Below, in pieces: positions 1 through 11,159 of a DNA stretch of 64,000 nucleotides (the first letter of the stretch is position 1; each line of letters opens with the position of its first letter). The DNA is taken from assembly GCA_019096195.1 (NCBI GenBank), contig JAGTXK010000196.1, forward strand, positions 124,001-188,000. Direction: 5' to 3'. A program made the position numbers and the translations under genes. Below the pieces are notes generated by a model, which saw only the letters and a list, made by a program, of their open reading frames with translations, was not told the DNA's origin and made no database searches. The DNA is from Boletus sp. NGJ. Its lineage: Eukaryota; Basidiomycota; Agaricomycetes; Boletales; Boletaceae.

Positions 1-714
1 CTTTTCCCTGGTGACGCATCGATGACGGATGGCGAACAAACGTTGAATCACGGAAACACGCACGTCTTCACTCCAATCGCGAACGAACTGCTTGAGCGTG
101 CTTCTCAACTTGTCCATGTCAAAGTCCGTGGCCTTGTACCTTCCCCGGCCTTGTCCATGTGACTTCCTCGGATCCAGCGTTTTCGCATCGTTAAGGCGGT
201 CGTGCGAATGACTGTTGGCGCAAGATTCATCACCTGAAAAACGCCGAAGGGGAGAGCCTGAAAATAATAGTCACTCTGAATCATCCTACCTTGTCCACGG
301 AATCCCAACGACCGTTGCGATGAACGCTTCAAATCCACGTCTTCTTCCATTCCTCCGTCCTCCCCCGCAATTACATCATGTCCGAATATTTCCGGATTTG
401 CGACGATTTTATGCAGGAAGTTAGCGTTGGCGAGGATGGCCGTGTCGATCTCTTGAAGTTTACTTCTGTAGCCTATCGAATCGAGCAATGCCTTGTCTGC
501 GTGAGGAAGGGTGTAGAGGTCCTTTCGGCGACGATTATTGGCGGTCAGCTGTGAGCGATCAAGACGAAGAAGCGAGTCCAGCGTGTCAGTAAATCGAACG
601 ATGCATTACGAGGTGTGTTACCGAGTACTGAGCGTACTGTTGGAATGTGGCGACGACGTTTGAAAAGTGAACTTGTTCTTGTTCAATGTCTTCTTCCGAG
701 AATTGAGGGGACAT
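1..714 (-). CDS. Carnosine N-methyltransferase-like protein (N2227 family), 3' end off the left edge
   Basis: The N2227/CARNMT family are SAM-dependent methyltransferases that methylate carnosine-like dipeptides; the yeast member is YNL092W. The ATG at 714-712 opens with MSPQFSEEDIEQEQVHFSNV and runs into ATFQQYAQYS. A short intron leads to LTANNRRRKDLYTLP and then LLDSIGYRSKLQEID and NPEIFGHD. Further small introns lead to TDFDMDKLRSTLKQFVRDWS near position 90. These blocks are the N-terminal hallmark of the family. A GT-AG intron of about 56 bases follows DWSED, and the reading resumes with GK, so the SAM-binding domain lies off the window. The start is well placed because the upstream codons in the same frame lack family similarity. 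The gene is divergent from ISY1. Family assignment is strong; substrate is inferred from the family only. Confidence 0.88.
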
Positions 715-859
715 TGTAACAAGGTTTCGAAAAGGGACTCGACTTGGATTTGATATGAGGGTCTCGGCTGCCGGTTCGAGCCACGTGGCTTTGTTTGTTT
801 CTAAAGCTCTTGCCAAATAAACCTTCCACACCTTCGTCACATACGTCCACTACACGACC
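715..859. promoter_or_regulatory. Shared divergent promoter between the N2227-family gene and ISY1
   Basis: Only 145 bases separate the two start codons, so both promoters must fit here or reach into the coding exons. A TATA-like stretch (ctatataagg) lies just inside the first ISY1 intron. No specific factor site is claimed. Confidence 0.5.
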
Positions 860-2041
860 ATGGTACGCTTATACCCTATATAAGGAGATCAAGGTCCACT
901 AACAATCTTCTACAGGCGCGTAATGAAGAGAAGGCGCAGTCAATGCTCTACCGTTTCCGCGAAGCCCAAGCGGCTGAGCTAGGCCTCGGTACCCGTGGAG
1001 ACAGACGGCCCAAGATGGCCAGCGCATGTAAAAGTCTGCGTGAATGTGAACGCTGGCGAGGCGAAATCCTACGCGAGATCAGTAGAAAGGTGTCCAAGAT
1101 CCAGGATGGTACGTACCCCCTCGCTTCGGTTCAACGCTCGTCTTCACGCCTCCCGCTCATCACCGTCCCCCGACGTCGGCGTTGTGTAGCTGGTCTGACC
1201 GACTACGAGGTGCGAGATTTGAACGACGAGATAAACAAGTTGTTGCGCGAAAAGCGACATTGGGAGAACCAAATCATCGGTCTCGGAGGTGCGAATTACA
1301 GACGGAACGTCTCCATGCTCGACGACGATGGCAAGGAAGTACCCGGTACTAAAGGATACAAGTCCGTCCTTGCTCTTCTCCTCCCCCATCCCAGTACACT
1401 TATGATCGACTAGGTACTTTGGTCGCGCCAAGGAACTCCCCGGCGTCCGGGAGCTTTTCCAAAGCCGAAAAAAAGAGGAAGAAGAAGAAAACCAAGCATT
1501 GGCATATTACAAAAAGTTTATGCAGCAAGGGCCAGCCTACTTTGGGGACTTGGACGAAACGCAGTCGGGGAATGAGCTGATCGAGTATGAGAGGGAGGCG
1601 GAGGAGGAAGAGTGGCGGGAGGCACAGTTACGGGTTCGCGAGGTGCTTGAGATTCCGGAGGACGATCCCATACCCGACCTTCCTCGTGGTCCCGGCCGGT
1701 CTACAGCTGTTACTCCGTCTGATTCATCGCCTGCTGATGCACCGTCATCGACCAATGGTGGAAAGCGGAAAGCCGATGGTGATGTCAGCATGGCAAACGA
1801 GGATGACCCTCCACCTGAAAACACCAAACGATCAAAGACGGACTTGGCCCAACAATCGGTCGTACCAACTCCTGCACCAAACTCGATGCAGGCCCACGCC
1901 CATCTGGCAGCGTCGTACATCTCGTTCCTCTCACCAGAGGACCTCCTACCGCCGAAAATACCGACAAGGGAAGAAATGGAAGGCGTACTACTCAAACTAC
2001 AAAAAGAGGCACTAGTGAACGAGTATTTCGGGGACTCGTAG
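860..2041 (+). CDS. ISY1: Pre-mRNA-splicing factor ISY1
   Basis: ISY1 is a component of the spliceosomal NineTeen (Prp19) complex and acts in the nucleus around the first splicing step. The gene begins with an exon of a single codon (ATG 860-862), then intron 863-915, exon 916-1108, intron 1109-1189, exon 1190-1361, intron 1362-1413 and a last exon 1414-2041. The exons add to 996 bases, exactly 332 codons with the stop, so the protein has 331 residues. Diagnostic blocks are MARNEEKAQSMLYRFREAQ at the N-terminus, LNDEINKLLREKRHWE, GGANYRR and FGRAKELPGVRELF. The C-terminal third is acidic, coiled-coil-like and then low in complexity, ending in VNEYFGDS. It is convergent with CSN1, 103 bases between stops. 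All splice sites are GT-AG. Confidence 0.95.
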
Positions 2042-2144
2042 CTGTAATTTATACATTTGTTGTATCTCACTCGCACACACAGGTCTTCGTTTGCATCTTC
2101 TGTATTGCGTTATATGACAGAGTGGGGAAGGTAGCGTTTCCATC

Positions 2145-4028
2145 TCAGCCCAGCTCTCCCATGACCATGGGAGACTCGGAAAGACTCTGGGTTTGGTCCC
2201 GTCTTGACTTGGGGGTCTTGACAACCAAGTCCGCTTGTTGTCTGCGCGAAACGGACCAGCTACAGTCAACGCCTACCCAAATGAAACCTTGAAACCATTC
2301 TTGAACTCACAGTCGCATTCGCAAAAGCAGTTTGCGATTCGTGCTCTGGATATCCGACGCCGTCTTCATGGCCTGCTCAAACAGTTCCGCACGATGGTCC
2401 GTCTTTTTTGCCTTCAGGATCTATGGAGTGGACGGATCATGCAAGCTCGCTTCGAGCTGTGATCAACGAATTATTACCTTGTTCTGGCTATCCACCCGTC
2501 CCTGAATTTGACCACTCTGGATGAGTGCGACAACTTCCCGTTCGACCTCATCGATACTCCAGCCAAACGCCGCTGCCATGCGGTCAAGGCGGATTGTCTC
2601 GAATGGCTGGAAGTAGAGTACGATAGCCGTGTGCTTCAAATGTTGAGTGACATCGTTCACGTGGACTCCTAGGTGTATGTCGATATGATGTCTTGTCTAT
2701 TCCGTGGCATATGTGAGTGGATCACCCAGATAAGAAAAAAAAGGAGACCCCACCGAATATCTGGAGATGATCTCGAGCGTTGTTTTGAAATCACTTGACA
2801 TATATGCTTGTATGAGATCACGGACGTATGGTTCCTGCTCTATGTATGCGGAGAAAACGGGGTTTTGGAGGAGCTGTGCCTTGATAGCAGAACGAGAGAG
2901 GCTTGCAAGAGCACAGAGCGTGCCATAGATGGCAATATCACCTGGAGCAACGAGCTGTATGGTCGAGGTTCTTCAGTCACTGTAACAAACCGTCAGGTTC
3001 CTGGTCCCCACCTTCCCAACCCAGTCGCCAAGTTGTTCTGGAGGGCCGAGTCGCAAGAATAATGAGGCTGCCTTCTCGTAGTTGCCCTGTCCAAGATGCG
3101 ATAGAGCCATGGCGAAATCGAGCTTTGATTGCACCTGCTCGCGTTCGGGACTCGGTTTCTTGGACGTGGGTTGGGCCGCAGCGCTCTCTGCATTTCCAGC
3201 AATGGCTGCAGCTGCACTTTCCAAGGCCCCGTCTGCTTTGTAAATATAAGATGATATATGTGTGTAGTTGCGTTGCTCGACCACGAACTGTAAACGTGGC
3301 CAATTATCTCCAGGGCTCGGAGAATCTCAAGTGGTCCCGACGTACCTCCAGAACGGAAAGACACATGTCTAATACATGCTGACTCGTCGAACAGAATTCG
3401 CGCGATTTCGTGAAATGTTTCAATGCCGAGGCGAAATCACCAGTGGCACGATAATGCTCTCCGAGATCTCTATGTGCCATCTGTTCCCGCATGAACAACC
3501 GTCCCGGACGAACGCGTCCCACGCACCCGTATGCTTTCCTTGATCATATTGTTCGTATACGTCTTGAGCTCGACCTCCAACTTGGTCCGTTCCGCCACAT
3601 TCTTCTTGGTCACCTCGTCGATCCAGGCGGTGTCCACGACCACGACATCCCCAGCAAGCGGTAAGCACTGACCCTCGGGCAACGCTGTGGCACTCGCGTA
3701 CGCTGACAAGGCAGCCTGCACGAGCGACGGATCGCGAAGACGGTGGAGGTGGTTGAACGCGAGTTTCAGTGCTTGTGGGGCGATCGAGGGGCAGGAGGCG
3801 GTGATGGTGATGAGTCTGTCTACGGCGGTGCGACCTGCGCAGGATCGGTGAGTGTTCGTGGTGAGCATTGACTCGGAGCATTGTGGATGTCTTACCGGTG
3901 TAGCTGGCGATGTAGGCGTCGAGATCAAAGGGATGAGCATCGTCAATGGGCCGTGCGAGACGTCGTCGGGGCTGTTGCGTCGTGTATTGGTTCGCAATTT
4001 CAGAATCGATGGGGTCGATGTCCATCAT
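2145..4028 (-). CDS. CSN1: COP9 signalosome complex subunit 1 (RPN7 + PCI domains)
   Basis: CSN1 is a scaffold subunit of the COP9 signalosome, which removes Nedd8 from cullins. The protein starts [14 protein letters not shown] (tandem ATGs at 4028 and 4025). The middle holds the RPN7 helical repeat region, with [20 protein letters not shown] and [18 protein letters not shown]. The C-terminal PCI winged helix reads [17 protein letters not shown] and [12 protein letters not shown]. The tail continues across a last small intron into [15 protein letters not shown] and ends at a TGA at 2145-2147, which resembles the basic tail of known CSN1 proteins. Many short introns interrupt it. Neighbour on the right is NOP53 on the same strand, with a tRNA gene between them on the other strand. 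Confidence 0.93.
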
Positions 4029-4123
4029 GCTGCTGTCGGTACAAAGACGCTTTCTCAATGTCTCTTAGGAGTGCCGCAGTGTCTCGCATCTCTGATGCTT
4101 TGCCAATTACGTCATTCTCCTAC

Positions 4124-4204
4124 GGGCACTTGGCACAGTTGGTAGCGCGCACGCTTCGCATTGAAGACTGCGTGAGGTCGTGGGTTCAACTCCCACAGTG
4201 TCCA
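4124..4204 (+). tRNA. tRNA-Ala (anticodon CGC) with an 8-base intron
   Basis: The acceptor stem pairs GGGCACT with AGTGTCC and contains the G3-U70 wobble pair that marks alanine tRNAs. The anticodon stem CACGC/GCGTG encloses a 15-base loop. The anticodon CGC is at 4157-4159. The bases 4161-4168 after A37 are an intron in the usual place, leaving a 73-nucleotide mature tRNA. The T arm is GTGGG/CCCAC with loop TTCAACT. CCA is not encoded, as expected in eukaryotes. The D stem has one A-C mismatch. Confidence 0.95.
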
Positions 4205-4206
4205 TA

Positions 4207-4221
4207 TTTTTTTTTTTTTTT
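4207..4221 (+). terminator. RNA polymerase III terminator of tRNA-Ala
   Basis: A run of 15 T residues starts three bases after the tRNA, far more than the four or five needed for Pol III termination. Confidence 0.9.
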
Positions 4222-4290
4222 CACATTACGAATTCAAGTTGGTTGCCAATGAATTTTTTATGCAAAGGACGTGTAGGGTAGTCGGTGTAA

Positions 4291-5963
4291 CTACTCGAAA
4301 CGTTTCCATGCGTGCTTCTCGTACTCCTTTAGCTTCGCTTTGCGCTTTGTTGGCCTACAAATAGCATCTTAGAGTGAGCTCATAGGGCGAGGGAACAAGC
4401 ACGTACAATACAGGAACACGTGGTTCGATCAATGCGCGTTGCTGAAGGCTTATAAAACGATCGCGGAACAAGTTTCCTTCAGGCTGTAGAACGTACTGTC
4501 AACAAGGTCGTCTACAACCACCAGTCGCATACCTTGAGATTCCTAAGGTTCTCGCTAAGATCCTCCCCGATCTGCACCTCAATATCGTTTTTAGGAACTC
4601 GGTGCTTTCCGAGTCGTTGGCCAGCAAGGCCTTTTCGGAGCTTCAGCCGAAGCGTAAGCTGTCGAGCTAGGCGGGCTTGTTGGTGGGCATCCCGAAAGCT
4701 TTGAAAGGTCAGAACGAAGCCTCTTGACTTGATTAATCGAGTTAAGGAGGCGTTTCCGAAGGGCTTTCTCGGCCAATGCTTGTTTCTGTGATCATCTACC
4801 CCGTCAGTCACTGTCACAAAGGTCCTAGAGGCGTACCTCTGCTTTCTGCTTCGCCTTGCGAGCAATCTGTTGTTTAGTTTTCTTCGTGGGCAGTCTTTTG
4901 GGTATTACGGCGTGTGGATTAGTGATCGTTTCTCCGTCATCTTTGATCCCGTCAATGATCATCCCAGCAGGGATACCCTCCGTGACGTCGTTCGAGGCGA
5001 ATACGCGCGCTTGCTCGATTTTATTTTGAGCCTCCCGAAGACGATCAACCTCTTCTTGTCTCCCGTTGCTCGATTTTGTACGCTTCTATAAGGAGTGCTT
5101 CATGTGCTTGCACCGGCGGATTGTAAGACGCGCCTGGATGAGGAATAGACACCGCAGGTACGTCAATCACATCTCGCGGGTGGCCAAGGTCGGGTTTCTG
5201 TCATCACATAGGTGAGCCAAGTTCTCGACCTGATCGTCCGCGGAGATTCCATACCTTGATCACGGGCTTTTGGACTGTCTCTAGCCCATCTGGTACAATT
5301 TCTTCGACGGCCGGTACATCCCACAAATTGTGTCTCCCACTATGCTTGACAGCATACGAGACGTCGATGGCAGCACTTCCCGCGCCGAATTCGGTCGGAT
5401 CTCTGATGGTATTAAACGGCCCTTTTCGGGGACGCTTCGCTATCCGTAACAGTCTCTCCTTGTCTGCTCGAGAAATTTTCGGTCCAAATGGTTTCGTAGC
5501 GCGTGATACGACGGCAGGGACGGCGGACCGTTGCGAGAGGATTTTAGTGGACGTCAGTTGCAGCTTCGAGTATCGAGGCAACGATTTTCTAACTAGAATG
5601 GGCGTTGGGTTCGTACAATCGACTCTGCGAACGGTCGGAGAACGCACCTTGCTCGTCGCCCTTGGTATCAACTACGAACAGTTGATCGTCGGTTTGTTTT
5701 TGCAATATCGTGCTGCGTGACACGGTGCATCAGCATTTATGTAGAAGATGATAGCTTTTTACTCACCCAACGACCCGTTCCTCCGCTCGAAGGTTCTCCA
5801 ACCCTTCCTCGACATGCTGGATATCAATGTTCTTTCTCCATGCTCGCTTTCCTTTGCGACTCGACTGTGAAAGCTGGGAAGGCGCACCGAGCGTGGACCT
5901 CTTGACGGGTTTTGCAATTACCCATGAAGAATTGGAGGAACTTGCGGGCTCGATTAAACTCAT
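4291..5963 (-). CDS. NOP53: Ribosome biogenesis protein NOP53 (GLTSCR2 family)
   Basis: NOP53 is a nucleolar protein that recruits the exosome/Mtr4 to late 60S precursors. The ATG at 5963-5961 opens MSLIEPASSS, soon followed by the family signature SRKGKRAWRKNIDIQHVEEG and LENLRAEERVVG. A middle block reads KERLLRIAKRPRKGPFN and YDVW-like HNLWDVPAVEE. The basic C-terminal part has LTLRLKLRKGLAGQRLGKHR, PKNDIEVQIGEDLSENLR and ends KLKEYEKHAWKRFE before a TAG at 4291-4293. At least five short introns are present. A TTG further upstream at 6002 extends the frame but is not a likely start. The gene looks intact. Confidence 0.93.
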
Positions 5964-6625
5964 ATCAGCTTCAGACAAGCTTAGCTTTTGCCTGGCTTGC
6001 AATGTGTATTGCGTGAGTTACGTAACTATCACACGTGACGAGGTCCCATGATCAGTGAGAGGCAGTGTGGACTTTGCCTTGTGCTGCCAGTGGCAGTGGG
6101 AACGCTGATGGGCGCTTCCGCATGATATACCGCATCCTCCGACGTTAAAGGTACCTCTCATCCAAAGTGAGTTCATCACTTTCACTTTCGCCGACCGTGA
6201 TGCAGTTTCTGTACATATGTAGTACACTTTCATGGCGGCTACATTTTCAGTTTCCTATCTATACTAGTAATGTGAGTTTTCACTGATTCGGATTCAAAGA
6301 TTTTTGACCCAGCACAGTACCGCTTAAGATGGAGGGCCTTATTCTATTTGTAGGTCTTGATTATGCACCTAGCGCGGCCTGCCGAGTTGTACCATAAATA
6401 CTCGTGAACACTGGCCTAAGACGAACTTGAACTGCATCTGCATTGCCTGCCACTAGAAAGATCTTCCGAATCAATGGCACCATCATGATAGTGATAGTGA
6501 TGGTGCGAAGCATGCTATCCCGCACACACTAAGTGGAACACAGTGGACATGGCCGTTCAGTATTTAATCTCGAATCCCTGAGTGCTTTCCTGTAGAAAAC
6601 ACACAACCACTCTGAGAGTGTCAGG
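5964..6625. other. Intergenic region between NOP53 and the DUF6534 gene
   Basis: About 660 bases separate two divergently read genes and hold both promoters. I see no coding signal, RNA gene or repeat in it beyond a short tgatagtgatagtgatgg imperfect hexamer repeat near 6486-6505. Confidence 0.6.
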
Positions 6626-8977
6626 ATGTCCTCCACTAGTATCCCATTCACAATCAATTTTGGTCCTACGCTTGGTGCAGCCCTTATCGGTGTTGTATTC
6701 GCAGCCATGTAAGCACATGTCCATTGTGACTGAGCAGCACAGCTAAGGTCGAGTCGCCGTGGTCGTATAAATGCAGATTCCATGGCGTCACTATCCTGCA
6801 GGGCATCTTCTATGTGAGCTACCAGACCCTCTCCTCAGGCGAAGACTGACCTTGTCAACCATGTCGCGTGACTATCAGTACCGCAACTATCCAAAAGATC
6901 CCATCTTTCTGAAACTGCTGGTCAGTGCTGTCGTCCAATCAAAATGAACAGTGGAATCTGAGTTCCCGCTAACCTGGCTTTAAACTAGGTTGCCACACTA
7001 TTGTAAGCCCACCCGCACCTCTTGTACTGAAGTAAGCTGATCTTATCCTCCTTGGTTGTACGACAGGACCTTGGATACGCTCTCGCTCGCCCTTTGTACC
7101 CATGGTGTCTACACGTACCTCATCATTGATTTCAATAATCTCTTGGCCCTCGAGTCGCGAGTAGTGTGGTAAGCCAGTCTGAGTATGATCTACGCTGAAC
7201 GAAACTCACGACAAAATTTCCCGGATGTTGGTGAACCTCATACAGGAGTATTGCAGTGAGGAATTTCTACAATATCTTCACAAGGTTGAACATGCATCTT
7301 GATACTCGATCTGTCTTTGCTTCCCAGAATGAACCTGTCTTGACTGGTATTGTCGCCCTCATCGTTCACCTGTGAGTACAGCCGAACCTTGCACCATTAC
7401 CAACTACAACGTAACGTTATATCACACGAACACAGATTTTTGGCATATCGGATCCAAATCTGTAAGTTCACGCATCCACTTGACATATGACAGTATTCAA
7501 GTTATACATTCTGACTGGCTAATAACGTGAACCTTGCTAGTGGACCACAGATGGTGGCCTCTTTCAATTGCCAGCGTATGTTAAGTTTCATACTACCAGC
7601 GCAGTATTTCCTTACTTTTCGTGCCTTAGGTACTGGTGTCCATGTTCTCATTTTGTAAGCACCTCTGCCTTGCACGAGCTTCTAATCAGTTGCGGAGTTG
7701 ACCTCGTACTTTGATATTCCTCAACAGCTATCGCCATATGTAAGACAGAGTTTTTATTTCCTCAGAATTTATGCTGATAGGTGCTGAACTGATTATCTAT
7801 TTTCAGACGCTAGTGTAATGACGTACGTGTGCCGCTAAAACCCTGGTCGTGATATTTTAACGTACATTGGCAGCGACACCGCGATTGGGTCCTTATCTGC
7901 ACTTACAAAGTTGCGCGTACGTCTCATCTCGTTTTGCTCGTAGAACGCTCATAAAATCTAATCGCGGCGCTGACTGTTACTCTATCGCTGGATATATATG
8001 TACACCGCAATCATGCAGTGGCCAACATACGCAGGCGTAATCTCGACGAGTACAATCGATCTTACCATCGCTGCTGCAATCTCCTATCTCCTCCACCGCA
8101 ACCGTGGAGGTTTTGCACAGTATGCTGATGCCCCCGAAACTTTTACTTAACCTCGTGATGATTGACGGTTGGCTCTAGAACTGATCGCATGATCAACAAG
8201 ATCACGTTGTATGTCATTTCGACTGGGATGATCACAAGGTCAGTTTAACTTTTGTTTTGTCACGATCGACTTAAAAGTAACTGACACTACTTTACTCGTG
8301 CTCTTCAGCACCATCACAGTGTCGGGAATGATCGCTGTACGTCACGTTCCTTGCTATGTCAATGTACCTCTGAGTGCACGGCAATCAATCACAATGGCAG
8401 ATCAACTAACTCTGCCATATCCAGTACTTGCTTGCACCGACGGAATTCTACTTCCTGATGATCGATTTCTCGTCGTCCAAAGGTACGTTTCGTCATTTGC
8501 ATTCGTCAAACTATGATTGACCCAAATATTGAACCTACTATGCCTCATGAATCAGCATACACCAACACCCTCCTGGCAACGTAAGCATGTTCAACGCAGG
8601 TGTTTTTTTTTCGGTATATAGACCGCTGACCTCGGATACACAGACTAAACTCCCGACAGTACATCAGCGCATCCACACCCACTACTGTGGGGACAATCCT
8701 CCAGTTCAACGCCGCAACACCGAGCACGGTTGCGGATGGCGCCATGGGAGCAAAGGGCGGTTCAGGTTCGCAGAATGTGATCGCGTCGTTGGCACGTAAT
8801 GCCCCCGACATGAAAGAGAGTGCGGACAGCTTGACTGGGCAAAGTTCCGATCGGATGGCGTTCCCAACAAACAAGGTTTCTGATCCCACCTGGGTGCGTG
8901 TGGTTGCTTGGGCTATTATTCAGGGCAAAGGCTCACTGTTAGTTTCGTGGGTTAACTACAGGTTTGATACTGTCTAG
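6626..8977 (+). CDS. DUF6534-family multi-pass membrane protein
   Basis: This family of seven-helix-like membrane proteins of unknown function is common in Agaricomycetes. The ATG at 6626 opens MSSTSIPFTINFGPTLGAAL, the usual N-terminus, and continues across introns into FHGVTILQGIFY, YRNYPKDPIFLKLLVATL and LDTLSLALCTHGVYTYLI. A later block reads ALIVHLFLAYRI. The DUF6534 domain proper is seen in AISYLLHRNRGGFAQ, TDRMINKITLYVISTG, YLLAPTEFYFLMIDFSSSKA and YTNTLLATLNSRQYIS. The cytoplasmic tail after that is polar and ends FDTV at 8975-8977. The gene has at least twelve exons, some under 50 bases. No stop interrupts the spliced reading I could follow. Ligand and role are unknown. Confidence 0.82.
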
Positions 8978-9642
8978 TTCGTGGGCATCAGGGGAAGCCT
9001 GGAGTGACACGATCTCTATCTTCAATCTAAGTTATATATGCATCGTGCCTGATTATGTGCGAGAACCATAGTCAGCGGAACATATCCCGTGTTGTGCCAC
9101 GTGCAATTTTATATCACAGCAGCAGCAGCAGACAGAGCGTGAATATCAAGCAACGCAAATGGCGTCGTACCTTGTACTTGTGGTGTACCACTTAATTAGC
9201 CATTTTACTCTGTTCTCAGTTCCCCAGCAGGCCTACTGGATGCCAAGTATGATGTTGACCTCTACCTTGACTCGGTCCTTGCGGAAGTCTTGTCAATAGC
9301 AAAGGGACTGAAGAGTTGGAGAGACAAAATTCATCTGGTTTATTATCTCTCAGGGCGAGAAAAGTTGCAAACTGTACGGAAGATTGAGTTCAGAGGGTGT
9401 GAGAAGGAGGATGGGCAAAAGAGGCGGCGTCGTTAGAGGATACAAAGGGGAGGGAGAAGGAGAGCGAGGGAGGGAGAAATAGGAACGGGACGGAAGACTT
9501 TGACATTGAGAAAGTGGGATACGGGGAGAGGAGGCCGTGAGAACTTGCAGCGCAGGGAGGGGAGTCATTGACGGGGAAGGGTTTGGAGGAAAGGTTGGTG
9601 ATGACTCGAACGAGGACCAGGCCCATGCGTGGGGTGGGAAAC
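8978..9642. other. Gene-poor spacer with a (CAG)5 microsatellite
   Basis: No supported gene lies here. A (CAG)5 run sits at 9117-9131. From about 9400 the plus strand becomes strongly purine-rich (gggagagg-like), which creates long proline/serine-rich open frames on the minus strand that are not convincing as protein. Confidence 0.5.
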
Positions 9643-10724
9643 TTAAGAGGGGGGGGGCACAATGTCTCGCAGTTTGAATCTGAGGACTGGAGGAGCGAGA
9701 GATAGTTCGCCAATTGAAAAATGGCAAAATGTGATATCGAGGTCATGGGAGAAAAAGAGGATACCAGTGTAGATGTAACCCGGGGTGAAATGGGGGGACG
9801 TGGTGAATGGCGGGGAAGGAAGCGTAACTGTTAGCAGTTCAGCGGGTGCTGATAATCCTGCTAAAATCGTAGCTTCATGACCCGAATTGGGGAGCTGGGT
9901 CAGAAGTACGGGGAACAAGAGACGTGAATGAAACAGTGAGAAGAGAAAATCGCGGTTATGTGCTCGGGAGTCGGGACTTGATCCCGAAAATGCATCGGTA
10001 AGGAAGATGCGAACGTCAGAGCAAAGACAAGAACACCATACATAAACCGGATCTTTGTGGGGCTTGTTGATGCAACTCTCTGGGCCGACGATGTCGCGTG
10101 ATTCGGAGGTATCAAAGAGGTATTCAAAGTATCTCCCTGGTCCAGATATTCTAGCTCGTCGAAGATGAAGGAGGATGATATTTGTTGCAGAGGCGGAGAA
10201 CGCCAATTTGGTCCGTGGTGGGGAATGAGGAGCGACATGGGGAAGGTGAATATGGGTTGTGAGCATAATCGAGAGTCAGACTTGGCAATACTGAGGACAA
10301 TGCAGGAGCTGGAGATGGGGTGTCAGAGACGTGATGGGCGGCAGACAAAGGGGGAAATAGCGGGCCTGGAATGAAGGCGGGATCACTAGGAATGTGTCAG
10401 CTGGCGATGCCTGCGATGCCTGCGATGACCACACACACCATCGTGGCCCCAACCTTCCTGAGCGAAATTGTGATCGTCTGGATGCAGTTTCCATATGACA
10501 TCCGGGAAGAAATCCTTGGCACTGTGGAAGAGTTAGAGCAGGTCATTTTGCCAAGTCTGCGTTTTGGGTTGAAAAGATGACGAGGCCGTACCTTGGACAT
10601 GTCCCAAGAACGGCGAGAGGTGTTTCAGCGAAACAGGCAAATTCTGGTGGTATGCATTCCTAATGAAAGAAAGAAATAGCATTGGATCAGATGGGCTGGT
10701 TGAGAAATGGCGTGCGATGCTCAT
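9643..10724 (-). CDS. Possible spliced gene of unknown function
   Basis: I do not recognise this. Reading the minus strand from about 10,724, a frame downstream of a tttctttcattag acceptor gives ECIPPEFACFAETPLAVLG. Splicing over a 60-base intron (gtacgg to ttccacag) continues it as AKDFFPDVIWKLHPDD and HNFAQEGWGHDG, which looks like real protein. After that the minus strand gives long proline- and serine-rich frames without stops over several hundred bases, which base composition alone could explain. No domain, signal peptide or membrane segment is clear. Exon borders, start and end are approximate. It could be a disordered nuclear protein or the remnant of one. Confidence 0.28.
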
Positions 10725-11159
10725 TGCTCATAGAATTAACGAGCAGTGGGACAGGAAGCGACAGTGCATGTGGTTCAGTTTTGAGCATCCATATGGGCAG
10801 TGCTGAGGCGCATTCTGTGATCAGCATGGGTTATTCTGAGTCATAGTATTCTCGTGCGTCAAGTTGGAGTGCAGAAAAAATAATGTCCATTCCCCGGCCA
10901 TGATGACCTGACAGTAATCTTCGTGCGGTTCGTGTTGATTCGAGTTTCCCCTGGACTCAGATGATAGGCCGAGTCGCGGAATCACTGGCACAGCTGACTA
11001 TATATGCTCGTCACAATGGCACCACCTGCACATGCAGTCCGTTGAAGTCCAACTGTAAACGTGCCGGAAGATGCCCAGTGGATGCGATGGTATGCAACAT
11101 TCGTCTGTACGAATTCTCGACGGAAGTCTGCATATCGGTATGGCTGGTGCGTGGAACAG

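Noticed and set aside
9350-10266. Several long overlapping minus-strand open frames rich in Pro, Ser and Leu
   Set aside because: They overlap in different frames and follow from the purine-rich composition of the plus strand. Only the part nearer 10,400-10,700 has spliceable, protein-like reading.
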